Positions 29,462-38,915 of a stretch of 64,000 nt of DNA are shown here, one piece after another. Every line of letters begins with the position of its first letter. The first letter of the stretch is position 1. This DNA is from Anaerolineae bacterium (GTDB lineage: Bacteria > Chloroflexota > Anaerolineae > Aggregatilineales > Phototrophicaceae): contig JAJEBY010000016.1 in NCBI GenBank assembly GCA_022822305.1, positions 620,001 through 684,000 of the forward strand, read 5' to 3'. A program made the position numbers and the translations under genes. The notes beneath the pieces were generated by a model. The model did not search any database. It saw nothing but the letters and a program-made list of their open reading frames with translations, and was not told where the DNA came from.

Positions 29462-31058
29462 CGACAATACGGTAATCATCTTTGATACCACCCTGCGCGA
29501 TGGCGAACAAAGCCCGGGCGCGACCCTCTCCAGCGCGGAAAAGCTGGAGATCGCGCGGCAGTTGGCTCGGCTCGGCGTCGATGTCATTGAAGCCGGCTTC
29601 CCGGCGGCATCCCCGGATGATCTCAAGGCGGTTCAGCGCATCGCCCGTGAAGTGGGCACGGCGGACGGTCCGACGATCGCCGGATTGTCGCGAGCGCTGG
29701 AAGGCGACATCTTGACCGCGTGGGAAGGCGTGCGCGATGCCGCCAAACCTCGCATCCACACTTTCTTGGGCACCTCGCCCAGCCATCTCGCCATGCTGCG
29801 CATCGATCAGGAACAGGGTCTGCAGCGTATCCGCGAGGGCGTGTCGCTGGCCAGGAGCCTCTGTGACGATGTCGAATTCAGTCCCATGGACGCCGGTCGT
29901 ACCGATACCGAATACTTGATCCGCGCTTGCGCGGTCGCCGTTGAATGCGGCGCAACCACCCTGAACATCCCGGATACGGTCGGCTTTGTCATGCCCAGCG
30001 AGTGGGCGGAGACCCTGGAAATGCTGATCAATGAAACCCCCGGCGCCGGACCCGGCAGCGGAGTGATCTGGTCGGTGCATTGCCACAACGACCTGGGGCT
30101 GGCCACCGCCAATACGCTGGCGGGATTGAAAAAAGGCGTGCGTCAGGTCGAGGTGACCATAAACGGCGTCGGCGAGCGCGCTGGCAATACCAGCCTGGAA
30201 GAAGTCGTGATGGCGATTCACACGCGCAAGTCGTTCTATGATTTGCGCACCAATATCGATTCAACGCAGATTATGAAGACCAGCCGCCTGGTGCGCAACT
30301 ACATGGGCATGCCCGTGCAGCCCAACAAAGCCATCGTCGGCGCCAATGCCTTTGCGCATGAATCGGGCATCCATCAAGACGGTGTGCTCAAGAACGCGCA
30401 GACTTTTGAAATCATGCTGCCCGAAGATGTCGGCTTGACTCAGAGCAAGCTGGTGTTGGGCAAGCACAGTGGTCGGCACGCGCTGCGAGTGCGCCTGCGC
30501 GAATTGGGCTACGTGATCGATGGCGACGAACTGATGGATATCTTCAAGCGCTTCAAGGATCTGGCCGATGTCAAGAAGACCGTGACCGACGCTGACCTCG
30601 AGGCTCTGGTCGCCGACGAAGCCGCCCATACGCCCGAAGATTCTTTCCGGCTGGTGGATATTCAGGTCGCTTGCGGGACTATGGGAATGCCCACTGCGAC
30701 AGTCAAGCTGGCCAATCAAGATGGCGAAGAAGTTGTTGTCGCCGCGGTCGGCACCGGCCCGGTTGACGCATCCTATCGCGCCGTCGACGACATCGTGCAG
30801 GCGCCAAACGTCCTGTTGGAATTCAACGTGCATAGCGTCACAGAAGGCATCGATGCCTTGGGAGAAGTGACGGTGCGGATTTCGCCCGAAGGCAGCAATC
30901 GTTCCTTTGGGGGTTACGGCGCCGACAGCGATATCATCGTTTCGAGCGTGAAAGCTTATGTATCGGCGTTGAATCGCATGATCTCTTCCATGGGAATGGG
31001 TGATCATTCTCCCGAGGGAGATGCCGCGACCGTGGGTCTGTCGTCTTCGGCAGGCTAG
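29442..31058 (+). CDS. leuA: 2-isopropylmalate synthase
   Basis: IIFDTTLRDGEQSPGATLSSAEKLEIARQLARLGVDVIEAGFPAASP; C-terminal LeuA dimer domain. Confidence 0.96.
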   Translation: MAKRRYDDNTVIIFDTTLRDGEQSPGATLSSAEKLEIARQLARLGVDVIEAGFPAASPDDLKAVQRIAREVGTADGPTIAGLSRALEGDILTAWEGVRDAAKPRIHTFLGTSPSHLAMLRIDQEQGLQRIREGVSLARSLCDDVEFSPMDAGRTDTEYLIRACAVAVECGATTLNIPDTVGFVMPSEWAETLEMLINETPGAGPGSGVIWSVHCHNDLGLATANTLAGLKKGVRQVEVTINGVGERAGNTSLEEVVMAIHTRKSFYDLRTNIDSTQIMKTSRLVRNYMGMPVQPNKAIVGANAFAHESGIHQDGVLKNAQTFEIMLPEDVGLTQSKLVLGKHSGRHALRVRLRELGYVIDGDELMDIFKRFKDLADVKKTVTDADLEALVADEAAHTPEDSFRLVDIQVACGTMGMPTATVKLANQDGEEVVVAAVGTGPVDASYRAVDDIVQAPNVLLEFNVHSVTEGIDALGEVTVRISPEGSNRSFGGYGADSDIIVSSVKAYVSALNRMISSMGMGDHSPEGDAATVGLSSSAG

Positions 31059-31101
31059 ACGGGACGCCGCAAGGTTAAATCGATAAACAGAGGAACAACT
31101 T

Positions 31102-32544
31102 ATGACTGCAAACGGCAAGCCCCGCACACTTTTCGAGAAAGTCTGGAATGCGCATACGGTACGCGATCAGAGCGAAGATACGCCCGCCGTGCTCTATATT
31201 GATTTGCATTTGGTGCACGAAGTGACATCGCCGCAGGCTTTTTCCATGCTGCGCGACCGGGGACTCGCCGTGCGCCGGCCGGACTTGACAATTGGCACCA
31301 TGGATCACAGCACGCCGACGACGCCGCGAAACACTCTTGGCGTTATTCCGATTGCCGACTCCATGGCCGCCAAACAACTCGATACCTTCACCCAAAACTG
31401 TGACGATTTCGGCATTCCTATGTACGCGCTCGGGGACGAACATCAAGGCATTGTTCACGTCATTGGGCCGGAAAAAGGACTGACGCAGCCGGGTATGACC
31501 ATCGTCTGTGGCGACAGCCATACCAGCACGCATGGCGCATTTGGCGCGTTGGCGTTTGGCATCGGCACCAGCGAAGTCGGTCACGTGCTGGCCACGCAGA
31601 CCTTGCTGCAAAACAAACCAAAAACGATGGCCGTCAACGTTGAGGGCAAGCTCGGCGACGGCGTCACCGCCAAAGACATCATCCTCGCCATCATCGCCAG
31701 GATCGGCATTGGCGGCGGCACCGGGCACGTATTCGAATATCGCGGAGACGCCATTCGCGGGCTGAGCATGGAAGGGCGCATGACCGTCTGCAACATGTCC
31801 ATTGAAGGCGGCGCCAGGGCGGGCATGGTCGCGCCCGACGATACCACCTTCGAGTATATGAACGGGCGCCAGCACGCGCCTTCCGGCGCAGATTGGGATG
31901 CGGCGCTGGCAAGATGGCGTCAGCTGCCCACCGACGCCGGCGCGGCCTTCGATCAGGAAATCACCTTGCGCGCGGACGAGTTGATTCCGATGATCACCTA
32001 CGGTACGAATCCGGGTATGGGCATGCCAATTGACGCCGCAGTTCCCGCGCCGGTCGACGAACCCGATGTCAACAGACGCGTCGCTCTGGACAAAGCGCTG
32101 AGCTATATGGACCTGCAACCCGGGCAGCAACTGCTGGGCAAACCCATTGATGTGGTCTTCATCGGCAGCTGCACCAATTCGCGCATCAGCGATCTTCGCC
32201 AAGCCGCAGCATTCATCCAGGGACGCAAGGTGGCGGACAGCGTGCGCATGATGGTGGTGCCGGGTTCACAGCAAGTGAAGAAACAAGCTGAAGATGAAGG
32301 GCTGCACGAGATCTTCCGCGCAGCCGGCGCCGAATGGCGCGAGGCGGGCTGCTCGATGTGTATCGCGATGAATGGCGATCAATTGCAGCCCGGGCAATAC
32401 GCCGTTTCGACCAGCAATCGCAACTTTGAAGGGCGGCAGGGCAAGGGTGGTCGCACCTTCCTGGCCAGTCCGCTGACTGCGGCGGCTTCCGCTATCGCCG
32501 GCGCGGTTTCCGATCCACGGACGATATTGTCGTCCGCCAATTGA
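31102..32544 (+). CDS. leuC: 3-isopropylmalate dehydratase large subunit
   Basis: [60 protein letters not shown]. Confidence 0.97.
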   Translation: MTANGKPRTLFEKVWNAHTVRDQSEDTPAVLYIDLHLVHEVTSPQAFSMLRDRGLAVRRPDLTIGTMDHSTPTTPRNTLGVIPIADSMAAKQLDTFTQNCDDFGIPMYALGDEHQGIVHVIGPEKGLTQPGMTIVCGDSHTSTHGAFGALAFGIGTSEVGHVLATQTLLQNKPKTMAVNVEGKLGDGVTAKDIILAIIARIGIGGGTGHVFEYRGDAIRGLSMEGRMTVCNMSIEGGARAGMVAPDDTTFEYMNGRQHAPSGADWDAALARWRQLPTDAGAAFDQEITLRADELIPMITYGTNPGMGMPIDAAVPAPVDEPDVNRRVALDKALSYMDLQPGQQLLGKPIDVVFIGSCTNSRISDLRQAAAFIQGRKVADSVRMMVVPGSQQVKKQAEDEGLHEIFRAAGAEWREAGCSMCIAMNGDQLQPGQYAVSTSNRNFEGRQGKGGRTFLASPLTAAASAIAGAVSDPRTILSSAN

Positions 32545-32557
32545 CCGGGAGGGTGTC

Positions 32558-33169
32558 ATGGAGAAGCTCAATCATATTCAAGGGATGATCGTCGCCATAC
32601 CGGTGAACGACATCGATACCGATCAGATTATCCCGGCCCGCTTTCTCAAGGTGACGGACAAAGCCGGTTTGGGCAAAGCGGCCTTCTGTGATTGGCGTTA
32701 TCAGGATGATGGTGTTACGCCGAATCCGGACTTCGTCCTGAACAAGAGCGAATATCAAGGCGCGTCGGTCTTGATCGCCGGCAATAATTTTGGCTGCGGC
32801 AGCTCGCGCGAGCATGCGCCCTGGGCGTTGATTGGCGCGGGATTCAAGGGCGTCATCAGTACCGAGTTTGCCGACATTTTCCGCAATAACGCGTTGAAGA
32901 ACGGACTGCTGCCGATCGAGGTCGATGCCGAGACGCAAGAGCAGCTTGTCAGTTTGGCGGACGAAGATCCATCGACCACCGTGCGAGTTGACGTCGAGCG
33001 CCAAACGCTGACCTTGCCCGACGGCCGCGACGTTAAATTCCCGCTTGACGGCTTTTCAAAGTATTGCCTGCTCAATGGGGTCGATCAGCTGGGGTATCTG
33101 CTGAACCTGCACGATGATGTTCGCGACTTCGAAGCGCAGAACCCGCAGCGCGTGCGCACTACCGCTTGA
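32558..33169 (+). CDS. leuD: 3-isopropylmalate dehydratase small subunit
   Basis: IDTDQIIPARFLK, GNNFGCGSSREHAPWAL. Confidence 0.97.
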   Translation: MEKLNHIQGMIVAIPVNDIDTDQIIPARFLKVTDKAGLGKAAFCDWRYQDDGVTPNPDFVLNKSEYQGASVLIAGNNFGCGSSREHAPWALIGAGFKGVISTEFADIFRNNALKNGLLPIEVDAETQEQLVSLADEDPSTTVRVDVERQTLTLPDGRDVKFPLDGFSKYCLLNGVDQLGYLLNLHDDVRDFEAQNPQRVRTTA

Positions 33170-33212
33170 CCGTCGCAGATGAGATTCGGACGGTAGACGG
33201 AGGAATGTAATC

Positions 33213-34814
33213 TTGAAGCAGAAGGTCGCAATCTACGATACGACGCTTCGTGACGGCAGTCAGCGCGAAGGCATCTCCTTCTCGGTGGCGGACAAGCTCC
33301 GGATTACCCGGCTGCTGGACGAACTGGGCATCGCCTATGTAGAAGGCGGATGGCCCGGATCGAATCCCAAAGATGTGACCTATTTTGATCAGGTGCGTGA
33401 ACTGGACTTGCGGCATATCAAAATTGCGGCCTTTGGCTCGACACGGCGCAAAGGTGTCAAACCAGAGGATGATGCCAACATTCGCGCGTTGGTTGACGCC
33501 GGTACGCCGGTGGTCACCGTGGTGGGCAAAACATCCATGCTGCACGTTACTGATGTGCTGCAGACAACCGCGGACGAAAACCTCAACATGATTCAGGACA
33601 GCCTGGCCTATCTTAAGAGCTTGGGAAAAGAAGTCATCTACGACGCCGAACACTTCTTCGATGGCGCCAAAATGGATATGGAATACGGCTTCGATACCCT
33701 GGCGGCCGCGGCCGAGGGCGGCGCTGATGTCATCGTGCTCTGCGATACCAACGGCGGTTCCATGCCTTGGGAAGTCGCCGAGTTCATGGATAAGGCTCGC
33801 GAACTCTTTCCCGAACTGCAATTCGGCATTCATACGCATAACGATAGCGAAGTCGCCGTGGCCAATTCGCTGGCGGCCGTACGCGCGGGCGCGTTGCATG
33901 TGCAAGGCACGATCAACGGTTACGGAGAACGCTGCGGCAACGCCAACCTGTGCAGCATCATTCCCGATCTCAAACTCAAGATGGACCTGGATTGCCTGGC
34001 GCAGGACGGCAATCTCGCCACCTTGACGCATCTGTCGCGCGCAGTTGCCGAAATTGCCAATCTGGCGCCCGATACGCATTTGCCGTACGTGGGCCAGAGC
34101 GCCTTCGCGCACAAGGGCGGCATTCACGTGGCGGCTATGCGCCGCAATGTCGATAGTTACCAACATATCGAACCACAGCGGGTGGGCAACAAAACCCGTG
34201 TCCTCATATCGGACTTGTCCGGCCGCGGCAACGTCTTGAGCAAGGCGGAAGAGCTGGGGCTCGATGTCTCCAAGGACGAGGCTGTACGCGTCCTCAATGA
34301 CATCAAGGAACTGGAAAACACGGGCTTCGCCTTTGAAGGCGCGGAGGCGTCCGTCGCCGTGCGTTTGCAGCGCGCCCGTCCCGACTATCAACCGCTATTC
34401 ACGCTTATTGATTTCACGGTGATTGTTGAAGACCGTCGCGGCCGAGGCCAACTGGCGGAAGCCATGGTAAAAATCGATGTCGACGGAGATATCGCGCATA
34501 CCGCCGCGGAAGGCAACGGCCCGGTCAACGCGCTTGACTTGGCGCTGCGCAAGGCGCTCCTGCCGAAGTATCCGGCACTGCGCGATATTCAACTGGTGGA
34601 CTACAAAGTGCGCATCCTGGATAGCGAGAGCGCGACCGGCGCCATGACGCGCGTGCTGATCGATTCATACAATGGGCGTGAGCGCTGGAGCACCGTCGGC
34701 GCCGGTACCGATATCATCTGCGCGAGTTGGCTGGCGTTGGTCGATAGCGTCGAATACGGCATGACTGTTGCCGATGCTCAAAGCAATCGAAAGCCCCTGG
34801 CCATAAGTGATTGA
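33213..34814 (+). CDS. cimA: Citramalate synthase
   Basis: IYDTTLRDGSQREGISFSVADKLRITRLLDELGIAYVEGGWPGSNPKD; TTG start. Confidence 0.93.
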   Translation: MKQKVAIYDTTLRDGSQREGISFSVADKLRITRLLDELGIAYVEGGWPGSNPKDVTYFDQVRELDLRHIKIAAFGSTRRKGVKPEDDANIRALVDAGTPVVTVVGKTSMLHVTDVLQTTADENLNMIQDSLAYLKSLGKEVIYDAEHFFDGAKMDMEYGFDTLAAAAEGGADVIVLCDTNGGSMPWEVAEFMDKARELFPELQFGIHTHNDSEVAVANSLAAVRAGALHVQGTINGYGERCGNANLCSIIPDLKLKMDLDCLAQDGNLATLTHLSRAVAEIANLAPDTHLPYVGQSAFAHKGGIHVAAMRRNVDSYQHIEPQRVGNKTRVLISDLSGRGNVLSKAEELGLDVSKDEAVRVLNDIKELENTGFAFEGAEASVAVRLQRARPDYQPLFTLIDFTVIVEDRRGRGQLAEAMVKIDVDGDIAHTAAEGNGPVNALDLALRKALLPKYPALRDIQLVDYKVRILDSESATGAMTRVLIDSYNGRERWSTVGAGTDIICASWLALVDSVEYGMTVADAQSNRKPLAISD

Positions 34815-34883
34815 TCCGAAGACCGTTAGCTGGCGGCCGCAGCCTTGCTTTGCTGCCGCCTCGTTTCGAATTGGAGAGCATCT

Positions 34884-35945
34884 ATGAAGGCGACAATAGC
34901 CGTACTGCCCGGTGATGGCATCGGACCCGAAGTTACAACATGCGCAACAGAATTGCTGCGCGCTGTCGCAGACAAGAATGGACACGAGTTTCAATTTGTC
35001 GAAGGCATGATTGGCGGCTGCGCAATTGACGCGACCGGCGCGCCGCTGCCTGACGAGACCCTTGCTATCTGTGAAGGCGCGGATGCCATACTATTGGGCG
35101 CCGTCGGCGGACCCCAATGGTCGGATCCGACCGCGAGTGTCCGTCCCGAAGACGGCTTGCTGAAATTGCGCCAACACTTCGGATTGTTCGCCAATTTGCG
35201 CCCGGTGAAGACTTATCCGGCGCTTGTTGAACATGCGCCTTTGCGCGCTGATTTGCTGCAGGATGTTGATATTCTGTTCGTGCGCGAACTCGTCAGCGGC
35301 ATCTATTTCGGCGATCGACAAGAACAGGGCGATGGCGATGTCTCGCACGACACCATGCGCTACCATCGCAGCGAGGTCGAGCAAGTGGTCAATGTCGCCA
35401 TCCGCGCCGCCCAGGGCAGACGCAAGAAGCTCTGTTCGGTCGACAAAGCCAATGTGCTTGCCTCGATGCGGTTGTGGCGAAGAACGGTAGTCGAGGTGCA
35501 CGAAGAATATGCCGATGTCGAACTCGAGCATCTGCTGGTTGACGCCGCGACCATGCACCTGCTGACCAGGCCGGCCAGCTTTGATGTGATTGTCGCGGGC
35601 AATATGTTCGGTGATATTCTCAGCGACGAAGCCTCGGTGCTGGCGGGGAGCCTGGGTATGCTGCCATCAGCATCTCTGCGCTCGGATCAGTTCGGGCTGT
35701 ACGAACCCGTGCATGGATCGGCGCCCGACATTGCCGGCCAAGGCAAAGCCAATCCCATCGGCATGTTCTTGAGCGCTGCCATGATGCTGCGTTATAGCCT
35801 GCAACTCGAGTCAGAAGCGCGGTCAATCGAAATGGCTATTGACGCGGCGCTTGCCGACGGCTTGAGGACGGCTGATATCGCCGGCAAATCGGGAAACGCT
35901 GTATCGACTTCCGAGTTCGCGGCGGTTGTCGCCAGCAAGCTGTAG
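34884..35945 (+). CDS. leuB: 3-isopropylmalate dehydrogenase
   Basis: MKATIAVLPGDGIGPEV, ELVSGIYFG, NMFGDILSDEASVLAGSLGMLPSASL. Confidence 0.96.
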   Translation: MKATIAVLPGDGIGPEVTTCATELLRAVADKNGHEFQFVEGMIGGCAIDATGAPLPDETLAICEGADAILLGAVGGPQWSDPTASVRPEDGLLKLRQHFGLFANLRPVKTYPALVEHAPLRADLLQDVDILFVRELVSGIYFGDRQEQGDGDVSHDTMRYHRSEVEQVVNVAIRAAQGRRKKLCSVDKANVLASMRLWRRTVVEVHEEYADVELEHLLVDAATMHLLTRPASFDVIVAGNMFGDILSDEASVLAGSLGMLPSASLRSDQFGLYEPVHGSAPDIAGQGKANPIGMFLSAAMMLRYSLQLESEARSIEMAIDAALADGLRTADIAGKSGNAVSTSEFAAVVASKL

Positions 35946-35971
35946 CCGAAATCTATGTGCGGAAAGCCTGT

Positions 35972-37282
35972 CTACCAGACGGCTTCGGGAGTGAACTCGC
36001 CTTCGAGCCGCGTGACGTCGGCGCCGAGTTGATTTAGCAGCACTTCAATGTGCTCGTAGCCGCGATCAATCTGATAAACATTTTCAATGATGCTCTCGCC
36101 CTGCGCGCCCAAGGCGGCTAACAACACCGTGGCGCCCGCGCGGATGCTCTCCGCTTGGATGCGAGCAGCGCGCAATCGTTCCACGCCCTTGACAATGCAG
36201 ACATCGTTTTGACTGATCAAGATGTCCGCGCCCATCTGCAGCAGCGCATCCACATAGTCGTAGCGGTTTTCGAAAATGCGCTCGCGAATATAGCTCGTCC
36301 CGGACGCCAGCGTCGACAATGCCGCCATGCAAGGCTGCAAATCAGTCGGGAATCCAGGATACGGATGCGTCTGAACATTGATAGGATTGATTCGAAGATT
36401 TGTCCGCCGCCGCACACGAACGCGCTTCTCCTCAATATCGATAACAGCGCCCATCTGCTCCAGTTTCGCGATGACAATACGCAGATGGCTCGGTTCGACA
36501 TCACAAACGGTGACATCGCCGCCAGCGAGAGCTGTCGCAATCATGAGCGTGCCCGCCACCAGCCGGTCCGGCATCGGGGTATACTCAATCGCATGCAAGG
36601 CGTCTACGCCATTAATGACCAGGGTATGGGTGCCGAGTCCGCGTATGTCCGCGCCCATCGCATTGAGGAAATTGCCGAAATCGAGAACCTCCGGTTCAAC
36701 GGAGGCGTTTTCCAGCACTGTTTGTCCGCGCGCCATGGCGGCGGCGAACATCAAGTTTTCCGTGCCCGTATGGCTGGGCAGATCCAGATATAGCGATGTA
36801 CCCTGGAATCCGCGACTGCCAAGTTCAATCACCGTGCTGCCGTCTTGAAAGTAACGGACATTGGCGCCGAGGCGAGCGAAGCCGCGATGATGGAAATCAA
36901 TCTTGCGCGTCCCTATATCGCAGCCGCCGCTCCCAGGCAACTCAACATAGCCCAAACGAATTTGCAGAGGCGCCAGGAACAGCACTGATCCGCGAAAACG
37001 CCCGGCAATTTCGGCCGGCAAGATGCCCGTGTTGATTTCACTGGCGTCTATACGCACGGTCTTGGTGTGTTTGTCATGCTGGACGCGAACGCCGATAGCC
37101 CGAAGCAGCTCGAAGGCGCGCGATACGTCTTCAATATCGGGAACTTCGTGCAAAACCGTCTCGCCGTCTTCGACGACGATCGAGGCCGCTATCATCGCCA
37201 GGATCGCGTTTTTCGCCTTTTGTACGCGCGCCGAACCATGAAGCGGTTGGCCGCCGGCTACCCGAAAGGCTGATTGCTTCAT
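35972..37282 (-). CDS. murA: UDP-N-acetylglucosamine 1-carboxyvinyltransferase family
   Basis: FRVAGGQPLHGSARVQKAKNAILAMIAAS; GGCDIGTRKIDFH; GFPTDLQPCMAALSTLA. Confidence 0.92.
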   Translation of the reverse strand: MKQSAFRVAGGQPLHGSARVQKAKNAILAMIAASIVVEDGETVLHEVPDIEDVSRAFELLRAIGVRVQHDKHTKTVRIDASEINTGILPAEIAGRFRGSVLFLAPLQIRLGYVELPGSGGCDIGTRKIDFHHRGFARLGANVRYFQDGSTVIELGSRGFQGTSLYLDLPSHTGTENLMFAAAMARGQTVLENASVEPEVLDFGNFLNAMGADIRGLGTHTLVINGVDALHAIEYTPMPDRLVAGTLMIATALAGGDVTVCDVEPSHLRIVIAKLEQMGAVIDIEEKRVRVRRRTNLRINPINVQTHPYPGFPTDLQPCMAALSTLASGTSYIRERIFENRYDYVDALLQMGADILISQNDVCIVKGVERLRAARIQAESIRAGATVLLAALGAQGESIIENVYQIDRGYEHIEVLLNQLGADVTRLEGEFTPEAVW

Positions 37283-37425
37283 TTCGTTTCGGTCCCCCGC
37301 ATCAAGCCTGTCAACGCACGGTTAGCATAGCACATTCGATTCAGAATGGATAACCGATTCGTCGCCATTTGCGCGGCTCACTAGGCTATGTTATAGTCTG
37401 AACGGTTAACAATCTTATAGTAAGT

Positions 37426-37538
37426 TTTACGCTTATCCAGAGGTGGTGGAGAGACCGACTCGATGAAACCACAGCAACCCCCAGTCGGCAATGGGAAGGT
37501 GCTAAGTTCGGCAGAGAATTCTGGAAGATGAGGGTAAA
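37426..37538 (+). ncRNA. SAM-I (S-box) riboswitch aptamer
   Basis: CTTATCCAGAGGTGGTGGAGAGACCGACTCGATGAAACCACAGCAACC...AAGGTGCTAAGTTCGGCAG core; P1 TTTACGCTTATC (37426-37437) pairs with GATGAGGGTAAA (37527-37538). Confidence 0.92.
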
Positions 37539-37603
37539 CGCCTGAGCAACATCCAGGTATTTCCGTAGACTGTGCCGCAGTCACTTTGCTTTTCGATCAA
37601 CGG

Positions 37604-37645
37604 AAGCCCAAACTGGCGTAGCAGATGCCGCCGTTTGGGCTTTTT
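37604..37645 (+). terminator. Expression-platform terminator of the SAM riboswitch
   Basis: AAGCCCAAAC 37604-37613 pairs with GTTTGGGCTT 37633-37642, followed by a T-rich tract. Confidence 0.85.
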
Positions 37646-37664
37646 CTATTTTGAGGAAAGTATC

Positions 37665-38915
37665 ATGAAAGCTAGCGATAATCAGAAAGATCGGCAGCTT
37701 AAGGGCGCCAGTTCGCGTGCAGTGCATGGCGGGGTGGATCGAGACAAAGGCTTCCATTCGATCACAACCCCAATCGTGCAATCCGCCACCTACTCATTCA
37801 AGAATACCGCGACGCTCATCGAGTTCTTGGACAAGAAAGTTTACGGCGGCGAACTGGATCGCGAAGAATATGCCCGCTACGGCAATCCCTCCGTTTGGGC
37901 TGTTGAACGACGCATCGCCGATCTCGAAGGCGCGGATGACGCCGTGGTTTATCCGTCCGGCATGTCGGCCGTTACCTCGCTGCTGTTGACCGTCCTGCGC
38001 CCGGGCACACATATCGTCATGACCGACGATTGTTATCGACGGACCCGACAATTCTGCGAAACGACCATGAAGAAATTCGGCGTCGAAACCAGCATCGTTC
38101 CCATGGGAGATTTCGACGCCTTGGAATCCGCCATGATCCGGCGCAAGACCCGCATCATTTTCACCGAGACGCCTACCAATCCTTATTTGCGTGTGGCGGA
38201 TTTGCCGCGGCTGGTCGAGATTGCCAAGGAATATCGCGCGATGACCTTGCTCGATACGACCTTCGCCACACCGGTGAATCTTCGTCCTCTTGAATATGGC
38301 ATTGACCTCGTCATGCATAGCGCAACCAAGTATCTGGCCGGCCACAACGATCTGCTGGCGGGCGTCATCGCCGGAAGCGCCGCGCGCATCATCGGGCTCA
38401 AGGATGCGCGTGGCATCTTCGGCAACGTGATAGATCCGCACCAGGCCTACTTGCTGGAGCGCGGGATGAAGACCCTGGCTGTACGCGTCCGGCACCAGAA
38501 TGACGCTGCATTGCAAGTGGCTCAGTATCTCGAGCGCCATCCCAAGATCGAAAGGGTTCACTATCCCGGTCTGGAATCCCATCCCGATCATGACATCGCC
38601 GGCGCGCAGATGGGCGGATTCGGCGGCGTAGTGAGTTTTGAAGTCGTGGGCGATCTGGAATCGACGGGCGCATTCATCGACCGCTTGCGGATTCCGTTTA
38701 TCGCGCCCAGCCTGGGCGGTACCGAGAGCCTGATCGAGCAGCCGGCCTACGTCAGCTACTACGACTTGAGCAGCGAAGAACGCCGGGCTATCGGAATCCG
38801 GGACAATCTGGTGCGTTTTGCGCTGGGCATCGAGGACGCCGAAGACATCATCGCAGATTTGGAGCAATCGCTGCGCGAGGTGACGCCAGCGTCGTCGCTC
38901 GCGCGTCAGACCTAA
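37665..38915 (+). CDS. Trans-sulfuration PLP enzyme (cystathionine gamma-synthase-like)
   Basis: THGG-like AVHGGVDRDKGFHSITTPIVQSATY; LLDTTFATPVNLRPLEYGIDLVMHSATKYLAGHNDLLAG; SAM riboswitch upstream. Confidence 0.88.
   Translation: MKASDNQKDRQLKGASSRAVHGGVDRDKGFHSITTPIVQSATYSFKNTATLIEFLDKKVYGGELDREEYARYGNPSVWAVERRIADLEGADDAVVYPSGMSAVTSLLLTVLRPGTHIVMTDDCYRRTRQFCETTMKKFGVETSIVPMGDFDALESAMIRRKTRIIFTETPTNPYLRVADLPRLVEIAKEYRAMTLLDTTFATPVNLRPLEYGIDLVMHSATKYLAGHNDLLAGVIAGSAARIIGLKDARGIFGNVIDPHQAYLLERGMKTLAVRVRHQNDAALQVAQYLERHPKIERVHYPGLESHPDHDIAGAQMGGFGGVVSFEVVGDLESTGAFIDRLRIPFIAPSLGGTESLIEQPAYVSYYDLSSEERRAIGIRDNLVRFALGIEDAEDIIADLEQSLREVTPASSLARQT

Noticed and set aside
31075-32202. 375-aa antisense ORF opposite leuC
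   Set aside because: Shadow ORF of a high-GC conserved gene.
33159-34391. 410-aa antisense ORF opposite cimA
   Set aside because: Shadow ORF; cimA on the plus strand explains the open frame.
34815-34883. Imperfect hairpin GGCGG..CAG/CTGCCGCC between cimA and leuB as a terminator
   Set aside because: Bulged stem and weak T-run; too weak to call.
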